Of a stretch of DNA of 64,000 bases, positions 12,831-25,095 are shown piece by piece. The notes beneath the pieces are model-generated. The model saw only the letters and a list, made by a program, of their open reading frames with translations, had not been told where the DNA came from and searched no databases. The stretch's first letter is position 1. Every line of letters begins with the position of its first letter. Origin of the DNA: Takifugu bimaculatus (lineage: Eukaryota; Chordata; Actinopteri; Tetraodontiformes; Tetraodontidae); the NCBI GenBank assembly GCA_004026145.2, contig CP034995.1, forward strand, positions 2,989,734 through 3,053,733. The letters run 5' to 3'. The translations under genes were made by a program, and so were the position numbers.

Positions 12831-15800
12831 CTACAGCAGCGACACGGCCTCCAAGTTCTCTTTGATTATGGTGTCCATCACCACCTGGAACACCACCTGG
12901 ATGTTGGAGGTGTCCGTGGCTGTGGTGAAGTGGTGGTAGATGAGTTTACTGGGGGTGGCGTTGAGCGAGACGAAGGTGGAGGCCATGAAGTGGGCCGCGG
13001 AGTCCACGTCGCAGTCTGCACCTGGAGAAAGAGGCAGCACTTAGCACCTGCACCTCTGTCCTCTGAGACGGACGCCTGCTCCGCTTCCAGACCTCCAGTC
13101 TGAGAGGTTTTAGCATTTATATTGACATTAGTAGACACAATAGCCGGGCGGGCAGGTGTGCAGAGAAGAGAGAGAAGTTGTGCATTTGGATTAGTGGATC
13201 TGCTTAGAGGTGGGGGGAAGCAATCCTCAACCAGGAACTCAGCTTTTTAATCACAAATGATATTAAAACTGCTCATGGCGACTGAATACACATCAGGCCC
13301 ACCTTTAAACTGTGGCAGGTACAACCGCAGGTGTCGCCCAGAGTGTAAGACCTTGTCCTGAAAGAGGTCTAACTTGTTCATGAATAAAATCTGTAAAAAA
13401 AAAGCAGAGAAAAGAGCAATCAGATATGGCGATGAAGCGTTCCCTCCACTGGGAGAGGACAAATCAATGAGAGGATCACGACAGAGAAAACAGCTTTATG
13501 GTAACTTCTTCCTGCTGTTATAACAAACAAACACCACAAATCAATCAAATCCAAATAATAAAGCCACATTTATTGTCATTTCACAGATACTTGATGGGGA
13601 ATGTGAAAATCAATAGCCAGCATGGGAAACTAGTGACAAATCAATCAGCTTGGTTCCTCTCAGTGTCCAATCGATCACTCACGTGGACACAACTGGCTTG
13701 GCTGGTTCTTTAATAAATCTCTGCCTCACAGCCTCATAACTCAACTTTTCAGGGCTCTGTAGGCAACCAATGAAACCTGACGACTGTGCTCATCCCAGCC
13801 TCATCTGATGCAGACGGTGGTGATGTGCTACGCCCATAGGACACATTTGCTTCAAGGACCATGTTTTGATCATCGCATGTACACATTTGTTTGTTTTCTT
13901 ATAGAGAAAGCCTGTCAGAACCAGCTCCGACCGGTGCACCGAGAGTCAAAGGCTCCACCTGACAGCCGCACCGACATGCAACGTCTTTCAAACGGACTCG
14001 AAATACAAGTTAAGTGGAATGAATTGAACGAGCCCGTCACACGCTGGCTTTAATGCGATCATTTCCTGGATAGGGAATGGAAAAGCAGACAGAAGGGAAA
14101 ATGTCACCACACCCTAATTACAGCCGGCTCTTTAAATGAGGACCGGCAGAAGTCTTGAGACAAAAGAGCCGAGGCCGAGTGTGTGGAAACAGCATTTATC
14201 AGACACATCAACGTTAGCTTCATCTTCTCGACAAAGAATGGGAAGCTTCAAAATGATCCTGTTTATGTCCTCTGCTTCAGCCTGGAGATGCACCATTTTC
14301 TACTGAGAGAGAGGGATAAAAGTACCTTTGATTCTGCCTAAAAAGTTCCCAAATCGAGCAGTAGCCGTCCTTTGTGCATGGGTTTATTATCATGACGGCG
14401 GTAGTGAATGATAACTATTACTGATATTAGCATTGCCTGTCTTTTTCCTATATTTGCCTGTAACAAAGCGCGCCTCTGTGTTCAGGGGAGAACTGATCTA
14501 TATTAAAAAACCTAGACCTTCGGGTGACTGACAGCTCAAAGTATCTTCCCTCACATGCTCAAGACGTGAAGTGGGATGAAGTGTGGAAGTGTAGGATGTT
14601 AAAACTTCATCCCCAAACTAATGAGACGTGGCTGAAGTTAGTTTAAAGGTGCACACACAACGGATCGCCTCATCTGCGCAGCACATCAGGGACTTCATTT
14701 TAAACTGTGCCGTATGAACCCGAATGGATCTGATAAATAAAGACATCTACCATTCCTGACGCTAAAACTCGCGTTTGTGCGAGTGCGTCTTCCCTCAGGA
14801 GGGAGACGGTGACGGGTGAGCCTCTCACCATCGACGTGCTGCGGAAGAAAACGTTGTTGCAGATGGCAGAGAAGAGATTCATGCTCTCCTGGATACGATT
14901 CTGCAGGGACAAGAAGAGAACGCCATCAGGGAGCGGAAGCCTCCATCATCCTGAAGGCTTGTTCCACCGGGACAGCCCCTAATCGGATTTAACGAGGGCT
15001 CTGCAGACGCCTCGCCGGGCGAAGTCTTTACCATGGAAGGGTCTTCCACCAGGGTCATGTCGTAACCGCTGAGCGACACCACGAACAGCACCGCCCGGAC
15101 GTCCTCAAAGCAGCCGATCCACTTTCTCCGCTCGGTCCTCTGTCCTCCAACGTCGTACATCCTGCACACAGATGGGCGGGAGAGAATATGAAATAATTGT
15201 TGCGGAGCAGAGGCCCACGCGAAATCCGATTAAATGATTAAAAAAGGCTGAACGCAACAGCAGACGCACAGTCAGTGGGATTTCTGCCCTCTGTTCTCCT
15301 CGCCGCCGTGGAAAAACACAGGTGACACACACGCCACGGAGGAGACCCCATGGATGATGACATTTACATCAACACGCAACTATAGAGACGTAAAACCTGT
15401 CACGGCCGCCTGCTAACAGACTGGACTCAGTCATACGTGGTAAAGTAGCATCTACGTGGATGGAAGGGCCCGAGGCTTCCCAGTAGAACAGTGACCAAAG
15501 CTTTTTTCCCATAATGCATCCTGGTACCATGTGTTCCTCTGGTGAGAGGATGTGTTGATGTGATGTGTTGCTTCATGGCAACTGTTGTGTCCAGTGTTGG
15601 GAGGTTACACACTCTGTTCTGGCACCTTCCTATCAGCACCAGCAAGAACTTCTTCAGCAGTTTGAGCTAAATTTGTGCGTCTGTCGGATCGGACCACCTT
15701 CACCATCCTCCCCGCCTCACCCTCAGTTTTGGATAAGGTCAAATCCCACTAAAATATGCTTCACCCCCACGTACATACGCACAGCAGAATGTTTCTCAGC

Positions 15801-16557
15801 ACAACGGCTCTCCCCCTTTTTCAATTATTCCTTGAGACAATCACAACAAAGCGGCGCAGAGAGCGTAAAGGTCAATGTTCTCCAGAAGGATGAGAGAGAA
15901 CATTTCAACAAGAATCGGAGTAGGAAAACCCATAAGTTCTTCTGACTTCAGCTATTTTCACAGCCAGATGTGGCACCTTGCGCCTTCCCATTCGAACGTC
16001 CGCTCACTCATTTCAGTCTTTTATTGAAAGGAGAAATGAACATGTGGCGACAGACGCACAAATGTCACAAGTTGAGCGGAAAAGGAAAGATCTAGCGAGA
16101 TATATCAGAGCTTGACGCACACACTGAGCCCTTCTATTAACTCCGAACTGATGCGAGCTACTTTACAAAAATCAGAATTCAGAACTGGAGAAAATGGCCA
16201 AAAAGACAATGAATGATCTGCATATATTATAGATGGAATGAAGCAGAAGTGGGAGGCGAGCCGGTACAGACGCAGCCCCTGCAGGCTAACGGTGGTCATG
16301 GGGATCAGGTGTAGCGCGTAGCATTACCATCACACTGAAATGTGGCACAAGGTTGTAATCAAACCAAGATAACGCTGAAGTTGTAGCTCTATAAAGTTGA
16401 AAACTCTCTCGAGCCAAATTCATCTTTCCAGCCTCAGCTTAACAATATTCACACACTTCTGCGGTGCGACGATGAGGAGCCGATGCTAATGACACAGGAA
16501 AAGGTCCTAACTTACCCTCGTGGGTCAAAGGTCAACCAGCATGTCTGTATGCAAACT

Positions 16558-16613
<56 letters not shown>

Positions 16614-19417
16614 CACACAGGGTGGAATACATGTAAGAAGCCAGCTGCCAGGACTAAACCTTTATTCCTCAGTGTCTCCGGTTTTACTCACAACAATCAT
16701 CCCATAATAATACTAGATCAGATGTTATAAAAGGAAATGGGGAGATATCCAAGGAAACCGATTCAACTCTTAAGTCACACATGTTGAGGGACAGGAGAGG
16801 ATTCATGTGGTTACAGATTTATATTGTCGGCACCCTGCGGCGCTGACGTCAAACGGGAGAAAAATTCCGAGCGGGCTCAATAAACGCAAAGCTTCAAAAA
16901 TAATAGGAGTGCTGGGCGCAGATGCTCGCCCAGATGAGACACCAAAATCAGGATTCAACCGAAGGAGACACTCTCTGAGACACGGTTCGAAAACCGTTTC
17001 GGGTCCAATCAGAGCAGCAGTTTTCTGCCAGGCAGAGATGGAGCTCAATACTGATTGTGAAGAAGCCCCCCCCCCCAAAAACAAATACTATTGAAATAAA
17101 TATTTCCAAGCGTAATGGAGGAAGTGACAGTTTCTTCGTTCTCCCCCCCAAAAAACCCAAGACCCTTTTTGTCTGACTCACATCTGCATCTCTAAATCCC
17201 TTTAATGACCTTTCTGTTGTTCAGTTAAAAAATTAATACAATTTATGCTAAGCTCCGATTAGGCAGGAACAGCTTGATATCTCCAAAACACACACACACA
17301 CACACACACACACGCTGTATTATTTGGCTTCCCTGGAATCTGGCAGATAAGACGGAAGCTGCTGTGACTTTAGCTGAACGTCTCTCTGGAAGCACAAACA
17401 CTGCAGAGGAAAGGAAAAATAATAAACTAGATTCTAAACGCCAACAGCAATGAGACTGCAAGGAGGACCTCAGGGCTTCTATGCAGATCCGCTTACGATC
17501 AAAGCGTTTCTGCAGGTGACACCGTCATGGAACAAGTGGAACTTCCACGCTCGAATCAGGACACGCGTGCAAAAAATGCAAAAACACACAAATCAGCGTC
17601 GCCCAGAGACGCAAACGCTCCAGGCTGCAGGCGTCTGCTTAAAAAAAAAAAGCGGCTCACCTTACAACTTTCATATGCTAAACAGAGGTTTGGGAAGAGC
17701 TGCGGCAATAAACTTTATATTAGACTTTCAGATGAGGTGTGGAGCTCAGCGGAGAGGCAGACTCCTCAGGTAGACATTCCAGAAAAAAGATGAGGAAATT
17801 ACTCTTTAATAGATGTTCGGAGTGTTGACAGATGATAAGAGGCGCGCGTTAGCCGCGGAGGCCGATGACTTGCGCATCCAACTCGATAACCTGCCGTCAG
17901 GGGAAAACACTGAGGCGGGAAGTGAGAATCGCTCCGATTTGAGTGGCAAAGTCGAGAGCGAGAAGCTCCCAAATAACCGAACGAAGACCCCGAAACGCAA
18001 GTTTCGAATAAAGTTCAGTCAAAGCGTGTAAACGGATAATCGAGTCGAAAATGATTCGTCGGCTTTTTCATTCGCCCGGATTTCTTCTCCAAGTTGTGTT
18101 TTCAACGCTATTGATTAAAAATATGATTCCGTTTCAGGAGAAAGGCTCGACGCCTTGAACCGCTGCTGGTTTTCTTCCACCCTAAAACCACGTTTTCACT
18201 GGTTTCAGCGTTCCGTTGTGGGATTATTGTGTTTGAATAGGAGTTTTGTGTTTGATGCCGTCATGTTCTCTGGAGCCCAGTCGTCAGGGGATCAGACAGA
18301 GATGGCGTGGGGGGAATGGTCATGTGACATGGGCTGCCAGGGCCCCCACACTCGCCCTCTGCTCCTCTGCTGATAAGACCGAGCCGCCGCCGCTGTCCGA
18401 CATGAGCTTGAGCAACTGTAACCGTATCGACTGTATCGAACCAAGTTGCTAATCTCGATCTCGGGTCTATGGCGACGCGGCAGTAGGAGATAAGAGCGCT
18501 TGGATGGGAGCTCCAGACCTGAGAGCGGGGGCGGGGGGGGGGCTGCCGACCTCCCTGCCGAGTGACCCCGAAGACAGTGTGAAAGCATCTACCTGAAAAC
18601 AAGGTGCTTGACTTTGAACTGGGTCTCGATCACACCAGTCGTCCTCAGCCGTACTCGAAGGACGTCCATCTCTGTAGGCACATACTCCGGGGAAGTGATG
18701 CGGATCATGTTCTCGAAGAAACTGAGGAAGCAAGGGGGGGGGGGTGATGCATTAAGGTGAGAGGTCAAGGAGAAAAACAAGGAAGGAACGATGACACTGC
18801 CAACAAAAGAGAATATCATCAGGTACCAGTTACTGGTGTGTAGATGTATTCACTCTGTGTGTGCGTGTGTGTGTGGTGTGTGTGTGTGTGTGTGTTTAGA
18901 ATACAGAGATAAAGACAGGGGGAGAAATGGTTCATTATCATGAATATTCACAGTGTGGTTTACCATAATAACACACCGAGGCTAAGCTTTCAAGCAAAGA
19001 TTAGCTATTTACACAGTTAGCGTAATCATCTGAGACACACACACACACGCACACACACAGACACACAATGTTTCCTGCGACAAGAAGTGACTGTGACATT
19101 CTCAACTTGTCAACCTGAATCAGCTTCGTTGAGAGCGACACACACACACACACACACACACACACCCCGCTGCTTAAAAAACACACTGCGCGGTGCAGAT
19201 TGCATGCAAGAATCTGAGAATTGTACTGTGTTTGTGAGGACAAAAAAGAGAAGGGGGGGGATTTTGCAAAATGACTTGTTGAGCACCATCATGCTGAAGG
19301 AAGTTCAGGTCATCAGCAATTAAAGAGCTGTGCTTCAATCAGTGAGACCAACAACAGATCTGTGTTAGGAAATATTTGTCTCTTTAACTGGTAAATAATT
19401 ATGAACCAGCCAGCACA

Positions 19418-19497
<80 letters not shown>

Positions 19498-21586
19498 GCC
19501 AGGGCAGAGGGTGGTGATGATGATGTATGGTGGCTCTCAGTGGGAACCAAGGGGCCTGTCGGTGTCGATGATCCCGGAGCCGAAGGCTCTCGCTGGGGTA
19601 AAGAATGAGAACAGACGGCCACCTGTTGGGATCCGTCTCCGTCTTAAACCAAGATTCCCACAAAAATGTTCGAAAACTGTTCAAAATGTAAATGAAAAAA
19701 AACTTGATTTGCTGTAAACAAAAGATTAAAATTCCAACCCCCCCCCCCCCACACACACACACACACACCTTTTCTACACTTGTTCCTTTGCATCCTTGAA
19801 CAGACAGACATAAACACATCTGTGTATTTCACGGGTTGTTATAAATCGTTTGGGAGGACAGTTTAACTGGATCCGTTGCTTCATTTCCCACTCATGCACT
19901 AATACCCAGCGACAGCGAGCACACGGCCCAGCGTCAACTGGGGAGTCCAGGTAATTAGACCCCTGCGTGGCCTCAACGCAGCGGGAGTGCGAGCGGAATG
20001 AGTACTCACTACAGCGCAGAGTCGTTGAGCTCATACTCATATCCCCGAGCCACCGCAGACCTCACCCCCTCGTCGGACCACAGGCAGGAAAAGGCAGTGG
20101 CTAAGGAAAGGAAGCAGCACCTGATCTTCATCAAAGCACCGCCCACATGAGAGGACAGAATGGGCATGGACCTGCAGGAGGACAAATGGTCAAAGAAGAG
20201 CAAAAAAAAACCGTCAAATGATTTACCAAGCCTATTAGAGCTTCCTCTTTCAAATGAATTTCGATTTGGAAATACTACTTTGGTCATCGTCTCAGGAAGT
20301 GCAGCGTGGGTGGAGGAGCTCTGATTACCCTGATAGACTTCAAATTAAACGTAAGCTGTCAGCCAAGCTGCTCCCATAATGTTTCACTTTAAGATGTCTC
20401 ATTAAAACAAACTGCCTTCTTCCCACCTCTCGCGTATAGTGTCGCAATGGCGCCCTCTTGTGGCCACACGGCGGCACAATTTTAAGGGCTGGAAATTTGG
20501 AAACGCCACAGGGCGTCACGTGACGGATGAATCAGGCGACAGGTTACCTTGTTCCTGCTGTTGGCTAGGTTGATCCGGAGCACTCCCATGCCATGCAGGA
20601 CAAACTTCATGGAGGTCAGCAGGTTATCCAGCACAGCCGGCTGCAAAAGACAAACAGGTTAGCAGCAAAGGCCTGATCTTCAGCGCTGCAACAAAAAGGT
20701 GGGGAAAAAAACGCTGTGGCTACAGGAGAATTATAACCATAAAGTAAATATCTCCACAGCTGATTAGAACCTTTTCGTTAATTTTGTTTGATGCACCTAG
20801 AAAAGGGATGTTTCTTCATGTATTTTTATTGTTTTGGTGTGCGTGTGTGCGTGTGTGTGCGTGGGGAGGGGGGGTCTCCTTGTCAAATCTGCGAGGTAAC
20901 TGGATGTGAGGAAACCTTACTGTGCTGACAGCTCCAAATGGATTTGTGTCGGACATAAGCTGCTTTGCGTCACCATCTCTGTCAGCGGTAATTGGACGGT
21001 GGATCTTCGTGAGCCGTGAACTGACCATAAATGTGACCAAAAAAAGATGAAATAAAATCCAAGTGACTTGGGTTAATAAAGGACCTATCATGAACCCCCC
21101 CCCCCCCCCCCACCCCACCCCACACACACAAAAAAAAACCCTCCATATTTCCGTTCAGAAATACAAAACACACATTGAACACACATTGTAACACTACTGT
21201 GGTTCCGACTCGATCCAGCCTGGAATCCCAAACTCTGTCACCAGTTTGCTGTGTTCCCCTCTGTCCTCGCTGGGTCTTTAATCCTTGCGTCACCTTCCAC
21301 CAACTGCCCCCCCCCCCTTCACTGTTGACAGTAAAGGCAGGAGGCACAGAGGACGCAGGGAGGTCAGGGTGAGATGGTGGCAAAAAAGAAACCGTGGCCA
21401 CCGACAGTGATGTGTTGACCCTGTGATGGCAGCCTGGATCCACCCCCAGCAACGTCAACAAGCTGGAACATTTGACGTTAAAAGGCACGAGGTTTGTGGA
21501 AAAGTCCGACCAACAGCGATCTGTCGCACAGCTGACCCCCGTTTCCTGCTCGCTGATGACATCCTCCCACTGTTGAAATCATTGCT

Positions 21587-21621
<35 letters not shown>

Positions 21622-23546
21622 AGAGTGGAGATATCATTGCAACCTTAATTCCACCCAGATGTTCCTGTTCATGCTGTCAGCAGCTTCTCCCTGCAGGAGC
21701 GTTAATACTTATAAAGCTACTAAAACATGATGAGGAAGTGCGCTGCTGCCCATACAGCTGCCTGATGCTTAATCATTAACCAGGACCACTCAGCTAACAA
21801 GGCATAGCTAATCCACGTGTTTGTCTGCAGGGGTCACAAAGCTGCGACTGGTGTAGCCGTTTCAGGTAAAACAGCCTGGCCTCCACACCCCCCTCATTTC
21901 CTCAAATAAGTGTCCAATCTCGAGGGTTAGCAATAATAACAATGTTGTTATTAGACTCTCTGTTCACCAGTCAGGCCCCAGAAAACACAAAAACAAAAAA
22001 GGGCCTTGAGCCGCCGGTAAAGGACAAGCCGAGGCCCCCTCTTATCACAGAGAGAGGCCCTAATGCAGGACAAACCTGACTGCAGGGGCCAAAACAACAG
22101 AAGCAGAAGAACAAAAGACGTGGTTATCCTGTGTGTCTGCAGGGGATTTTAGCCGGCCTGGATAATCCGCCCCCTTCCAGGCAGGATGGAGACGCTCGCT
22201 ACCACGTGAGTGACGGGGCGCTTACAGTGGCAGAGATAAAACAACCCAAAACACCAGTGTGATGAGCTCTCCTACGCCCAGTGTGACTGTGAGAATGCGT
22301 GTGTGTGCGGAGGAGGGTGTGTCTGTTTGGCTGGGAGGTAGGCTGGGAAGAGAAGCACAGGTTTGTGGTTGCGTGTCAGTTTTCCATGAAAAACATGACG
22401 TCATCAGGAGACAAAGGAAAAACCCGACTGGCAGGATGCGACGTTCACCAATAATCACAGTCAAATGAAGAGATTGTTAAAGAAATCCTGAAGAAATTCG
22501 CGGCAGTTTTGTTTTATGTGTCGAGGATCTTTTTTGTTACTTTTTTTTATAATAATAGTACTATACTTTATCAGTCATGTATTTATTAGATTAATAAGAG
22601 TTGCTGTCAGTGAACACCAGAACTGACGTTTTTCATGGACAAGTGAGTTTTTTGACTTTTTAAACGACTAAGCAGCGTTGGCGGGAGCAGATAAAGTTGG
22701 GAAAGACACCGGAAGGTTCCAAGGAGCCGAGAGGTCACCGGTACGGCATCTGCGGGAACGCACTCAAACATCCCAGCAGGGATCCGGACAAACCGCGGCT
22801 TTGTGTCAGATACAAAAACACAACCGGGGCGGCAAAGATCTGACAAATTCTCCGAGTGGCAAACGTGTATCAGACATCCGCTCCTGCAGGCCGCCGCCGT
22901 GCTTTGGCTCGAGCTGCTTCCCGGTGATGCATCCGCTGCAGGTCACAGGGGACAGAGGAGGAGAAGGAAGAGGAATGTTAACACGGGAATGTGTGTGTGC
23001 GTGAGTGTGTTTTTGAACCGCTGCCACCCTCCTCACCCCGTCCTAACCCCTAATACACCTGTGGAATTTGGCTTTGCACACAGAGGGAAGAGCGACGGCC
23101 AAAGCGCTGCATACCAGCACGGATCTGACCTCCAGAGATCTGCTGCTCGTGCCCATCTTTCTCACGCACACAACTGCCTGCCGTGCGCGTGCGTGCGTTA
23201 CCTTGAAAGTGATGAGCTCCTGTTTGGTGAATCCGTTACTGTGGATGATCTTCATCTGCTTGACCAAAGTACTTTTGCCGCTCTCTGCTGCACCTGGAGG
23301 AAGATAAAACCACGGATTAACATGAGATCCGCGATGGTTTAGGTTATCCCCGCAACGGTGGCACGCGCACACGCACGCTCACACCACGCAAACTGGCCTC
23401 CAGACTTTCACAGTCTCACCTAGTAGCAGTATTTTAACCACGTTCATCTCCATTTTGGCAAACTCGTACAGGTCTCGGTCGATCTTGGCGCTGCGTATCC
23501 TCGCCTTCTTTTCTTCCGTGAGTTCGGTACCGAGGCACAGTCCCAT
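12831..23546 (-). CDS. gnav1: G-protein alpha subunit, best fit to the Gv class (9 coding exons, one frame break)
   Basis: Heterotrimeric G-protein alpha subunit (GTPase, inner plasma membrane). Exons on the minus strand: 23546-23420, 23293-23202, 20640-20548, 20171-20010, 18721-18593, 15161-15032, 14900-14829, 13390-13303, 13021-12831; 1084 nt, 360 residues plus stop plus one surplus base. The N-terminus MGLCLG offers Gly2 for myristoylation and Cys4 for palmitoylation. G1 is GAAESGKS, switch I has the Arg in RLRTTG, G3 is DVGGQ, G4 is NKLD and G5 is TATDT. The C-terminus ENLEAVSLL lacks the Cys at -4 needed for pertussis toxin, which argues against Gi/o/t. It fits none of the Gs, Gi/o, Gq/11 or G12/13 tails, and the N-terminus resembles Gv, the fifth class kept in teleosts; that assignment is from memory. 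The exon at 20171-20010 switches frame near the A run at 20089-20092. Large introns hold many microsatellites. Confidence 0.85.
16560..16619 (+). repeat. (CA)n microsatellite
   Basis: CA repeat of about 60 bases with one CG interruption, inside the G-alpha intron between the exons at 15161 and 18593. Confidence 0.95.
17288..17313 (+). repeat. (CA)n microsatellite
   Basis: Short CA repeat in the same G-alpha intron as the tract at 16560. Confidence 0.9.
18856..18895 (+). repeat. (GT)n microsatellite, interrupted
   Basis: GT repeat with two interruptions in the G-alpha intron just upstream of the exon at 18721. Confidence 0.9.
19034..19166 (+). repeat. Pair of (CA)n microsatellites
   Basis: Two CA tracts (about 19034-19067 and 19138-19166) separated by about 70 bases of unique sequence, in a G-alpha intron. 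Confidence 0.9.
19419..19493 (+). repeat. (TG)37 microsatellite
   Basis: Pure TG repeat of about 75 bases, the longest uninterrupted dinucleotide tract in the window. It is within a G-alpha intron and likely length-polymorphic. Confidence 0.97.
20450..20463 (-). promoter_or_regulatory. CTCF-like motif in a G-alpha intron
   Basis: Minus strand reads CCACAAGAGGGCGC, matching the CTCF core at 13 of 14 positions. It lies between two coding exons of the G-alpha gene. Confidence 0.4.
21095..21118 (+). repeat. Poly-C tract with CCCCA extension
   Basis: Seventeen C followed by caccccacccc, in a G-alpha intron. It is G-rich on the transcribed (minus) strand. Confidence 0.85.
21588..21621 (+). repeat. 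(GT)n microsatellite
   Basis: GT repeat with one early interruption, in the large first part of the G-alpha intron. Confidence 0.9.
22396..22403. promoter_or_regulatory. Palindromic CRE TGACGTCA
   Basis: Full palindromic cAMP response element about 1.1 kb into the G-alpha gene, within the intron between the exons at 23202 and 20640. Occupancy is unknown. Confidence 0.4.
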
Positions 23547-25095
23547 CCTGAGCGCTCATCTCCTCTCTGAATCTTGCTCCAAGAGAGAAAAAAGTAGTAA
23601 TAACACAGGCGGTCCGGACGGGGATCAGCCCGAGCCTGCTACTGCGCGCCGCATACCGCCAACTCTCCTGCAGCGCCGCAAATTGCAGGGTGAGTTTGCA
23701 TGAAGTTCAGCGGGAACGAGGCAGATTCGGATCATCAACCAAATGTCTTTCAGAGGTCGTTGGCGATGTTTAGAAAACCTCTGGAATCCAGCCGACTCGA
23801 CGCATCGCAAGTCGTAAAAACTGGCATCCGACCACCGTGCGCACGGTTCGAACCCTCTTCTAGCGCCTTGGCAAAGACCCCAGTTAATTTTAAAAAAAAA
23901 AAAGAAAAAAGAAAATACTGCCTCCTCCCACACACTCAATTCCCAGTGGGGAGAGTTTTGGACTTCCCAGGGAAGTGACGTGCGGGAGAAAAGAGACCAG
24001 CGTGCGTAATTTTACGCGTTTTACCCGACTGCGCACCGGAATAAAGAACTATCACTGAAGTGTCAGAGAGTAATGACGCTTTTCTCTCGTCCGTGTTATC
24101 CAGTGAAAAGATTAAAGCATAACGGAAGTAGCTTCTGCAGATTTTTGCACGCAGATTTGTTTTCGGGAACGCGATGTGCTGAAAACCGGGACAATCACGA
24201 GGACAAAAGTTTGAACAGATGGTTACAAAGTGGAGATTAGGAGCAAACATCCCCGAAAAGGTTTAACGCGTGTGTTTGTGATACGACAGATTTTAACGAG
24301 TGTTTCGTCTGGGACGCGCAACATGGAAACACCTTCTCATGTTGTTCGTTTAGGAATATTCGAAGCTCATGAGTGTGGTAACCGTGAGGATCTGGGGGGG
24401 GGGGGGGGGGGGGGGGGGGGTCTTCTGAAGGGCCGCGTCCTCATTTCGTTGCGTCAACGAACCGTGAAAAAATGCCGACGCAGCAGAAACCTGACACAGA
24501 TTCACCATTTGACCAAGTGCATTTATTACAGACACACCGTCGTACAGAGGTTACAAAGCTGTGACAATTCCCTGCATCTACTATTAAAGATAGAAACTCT
24601 CACGCACGCACTCAAACAGCAAAAGTGACAGTAACTGTGGCCTGATAGTCTGGTTAAAAACATTCTTAGGGTGCATTTCCTTGGATTGGAAATTAAATTC
24701 CGCGTTAGTTTCACATTAGCTCCTTTCATTCAATCCAAAGCCCTTTTGAGGAGGCCCTGCAGTTTCTACAGTGCAATTAATCACGTTCTGAGCTCTCACA
24801 CCGCGTTAACGTCCAGTTACACACATTACAAGTACAAACATTATTTCACAGTTCATTCAGAAAAGACATTTTTTGCATACTAGAAAATAAATTCAGCTTT
24901 TTATGTGTATTAAAAACAACCCAGCCGATATTAAAAACATACTTACAAATCTGACAAGCTAAACCGTCCACAACGGTGAATTGCAGCCCGTGTTCATGAG
25001 CTGTATACCTGCAGACGAACAGTCGGATTTCCAGGGCAAATACGCATTAAAGCTGCTCTGTGGAGGGCTTTAAAAAGGCTAAAATATGCTTTTCT
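23547..25095. other. G-alpha promoter/5' UTR and pcyt2 3' UTR
   Basis: No coding exon. The right part is the pcyt2 3' UTR, with a minus-strand AATAAA at 24522-24527. The left part, about 23550-24350, is CpG-containing and should hold the G-alpha promoter. A run of 27 G lies at 24394-24420, between the two genes. Confidence 0.6.
24394..24420 (+). repeat. Poly-G run of 27
   Basis: Unbroken run of about 27 G, the longest homopolymer in the window. It sits between the pcyt2 polyadenylation signal and the G-alpha promoter and can form a G-quadruplex. The exact length is unreliable in sequencing data. Confidence 0.9.

Noticed and set aside
19313..19819. Open frames of 85-168 residues through the TG tract with poly-His/Thr or Val/Cys repeats
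   Set aside because: They are translations of the dinucleotide repeat inside a G-alpha intron, with no splice or family support.
23840..23865. ggttcgaacc, resembling a tRNA T-loop
   Set aside because: No matching T stem, acceptor stem or anticodon arm could be folded around it on either strand.
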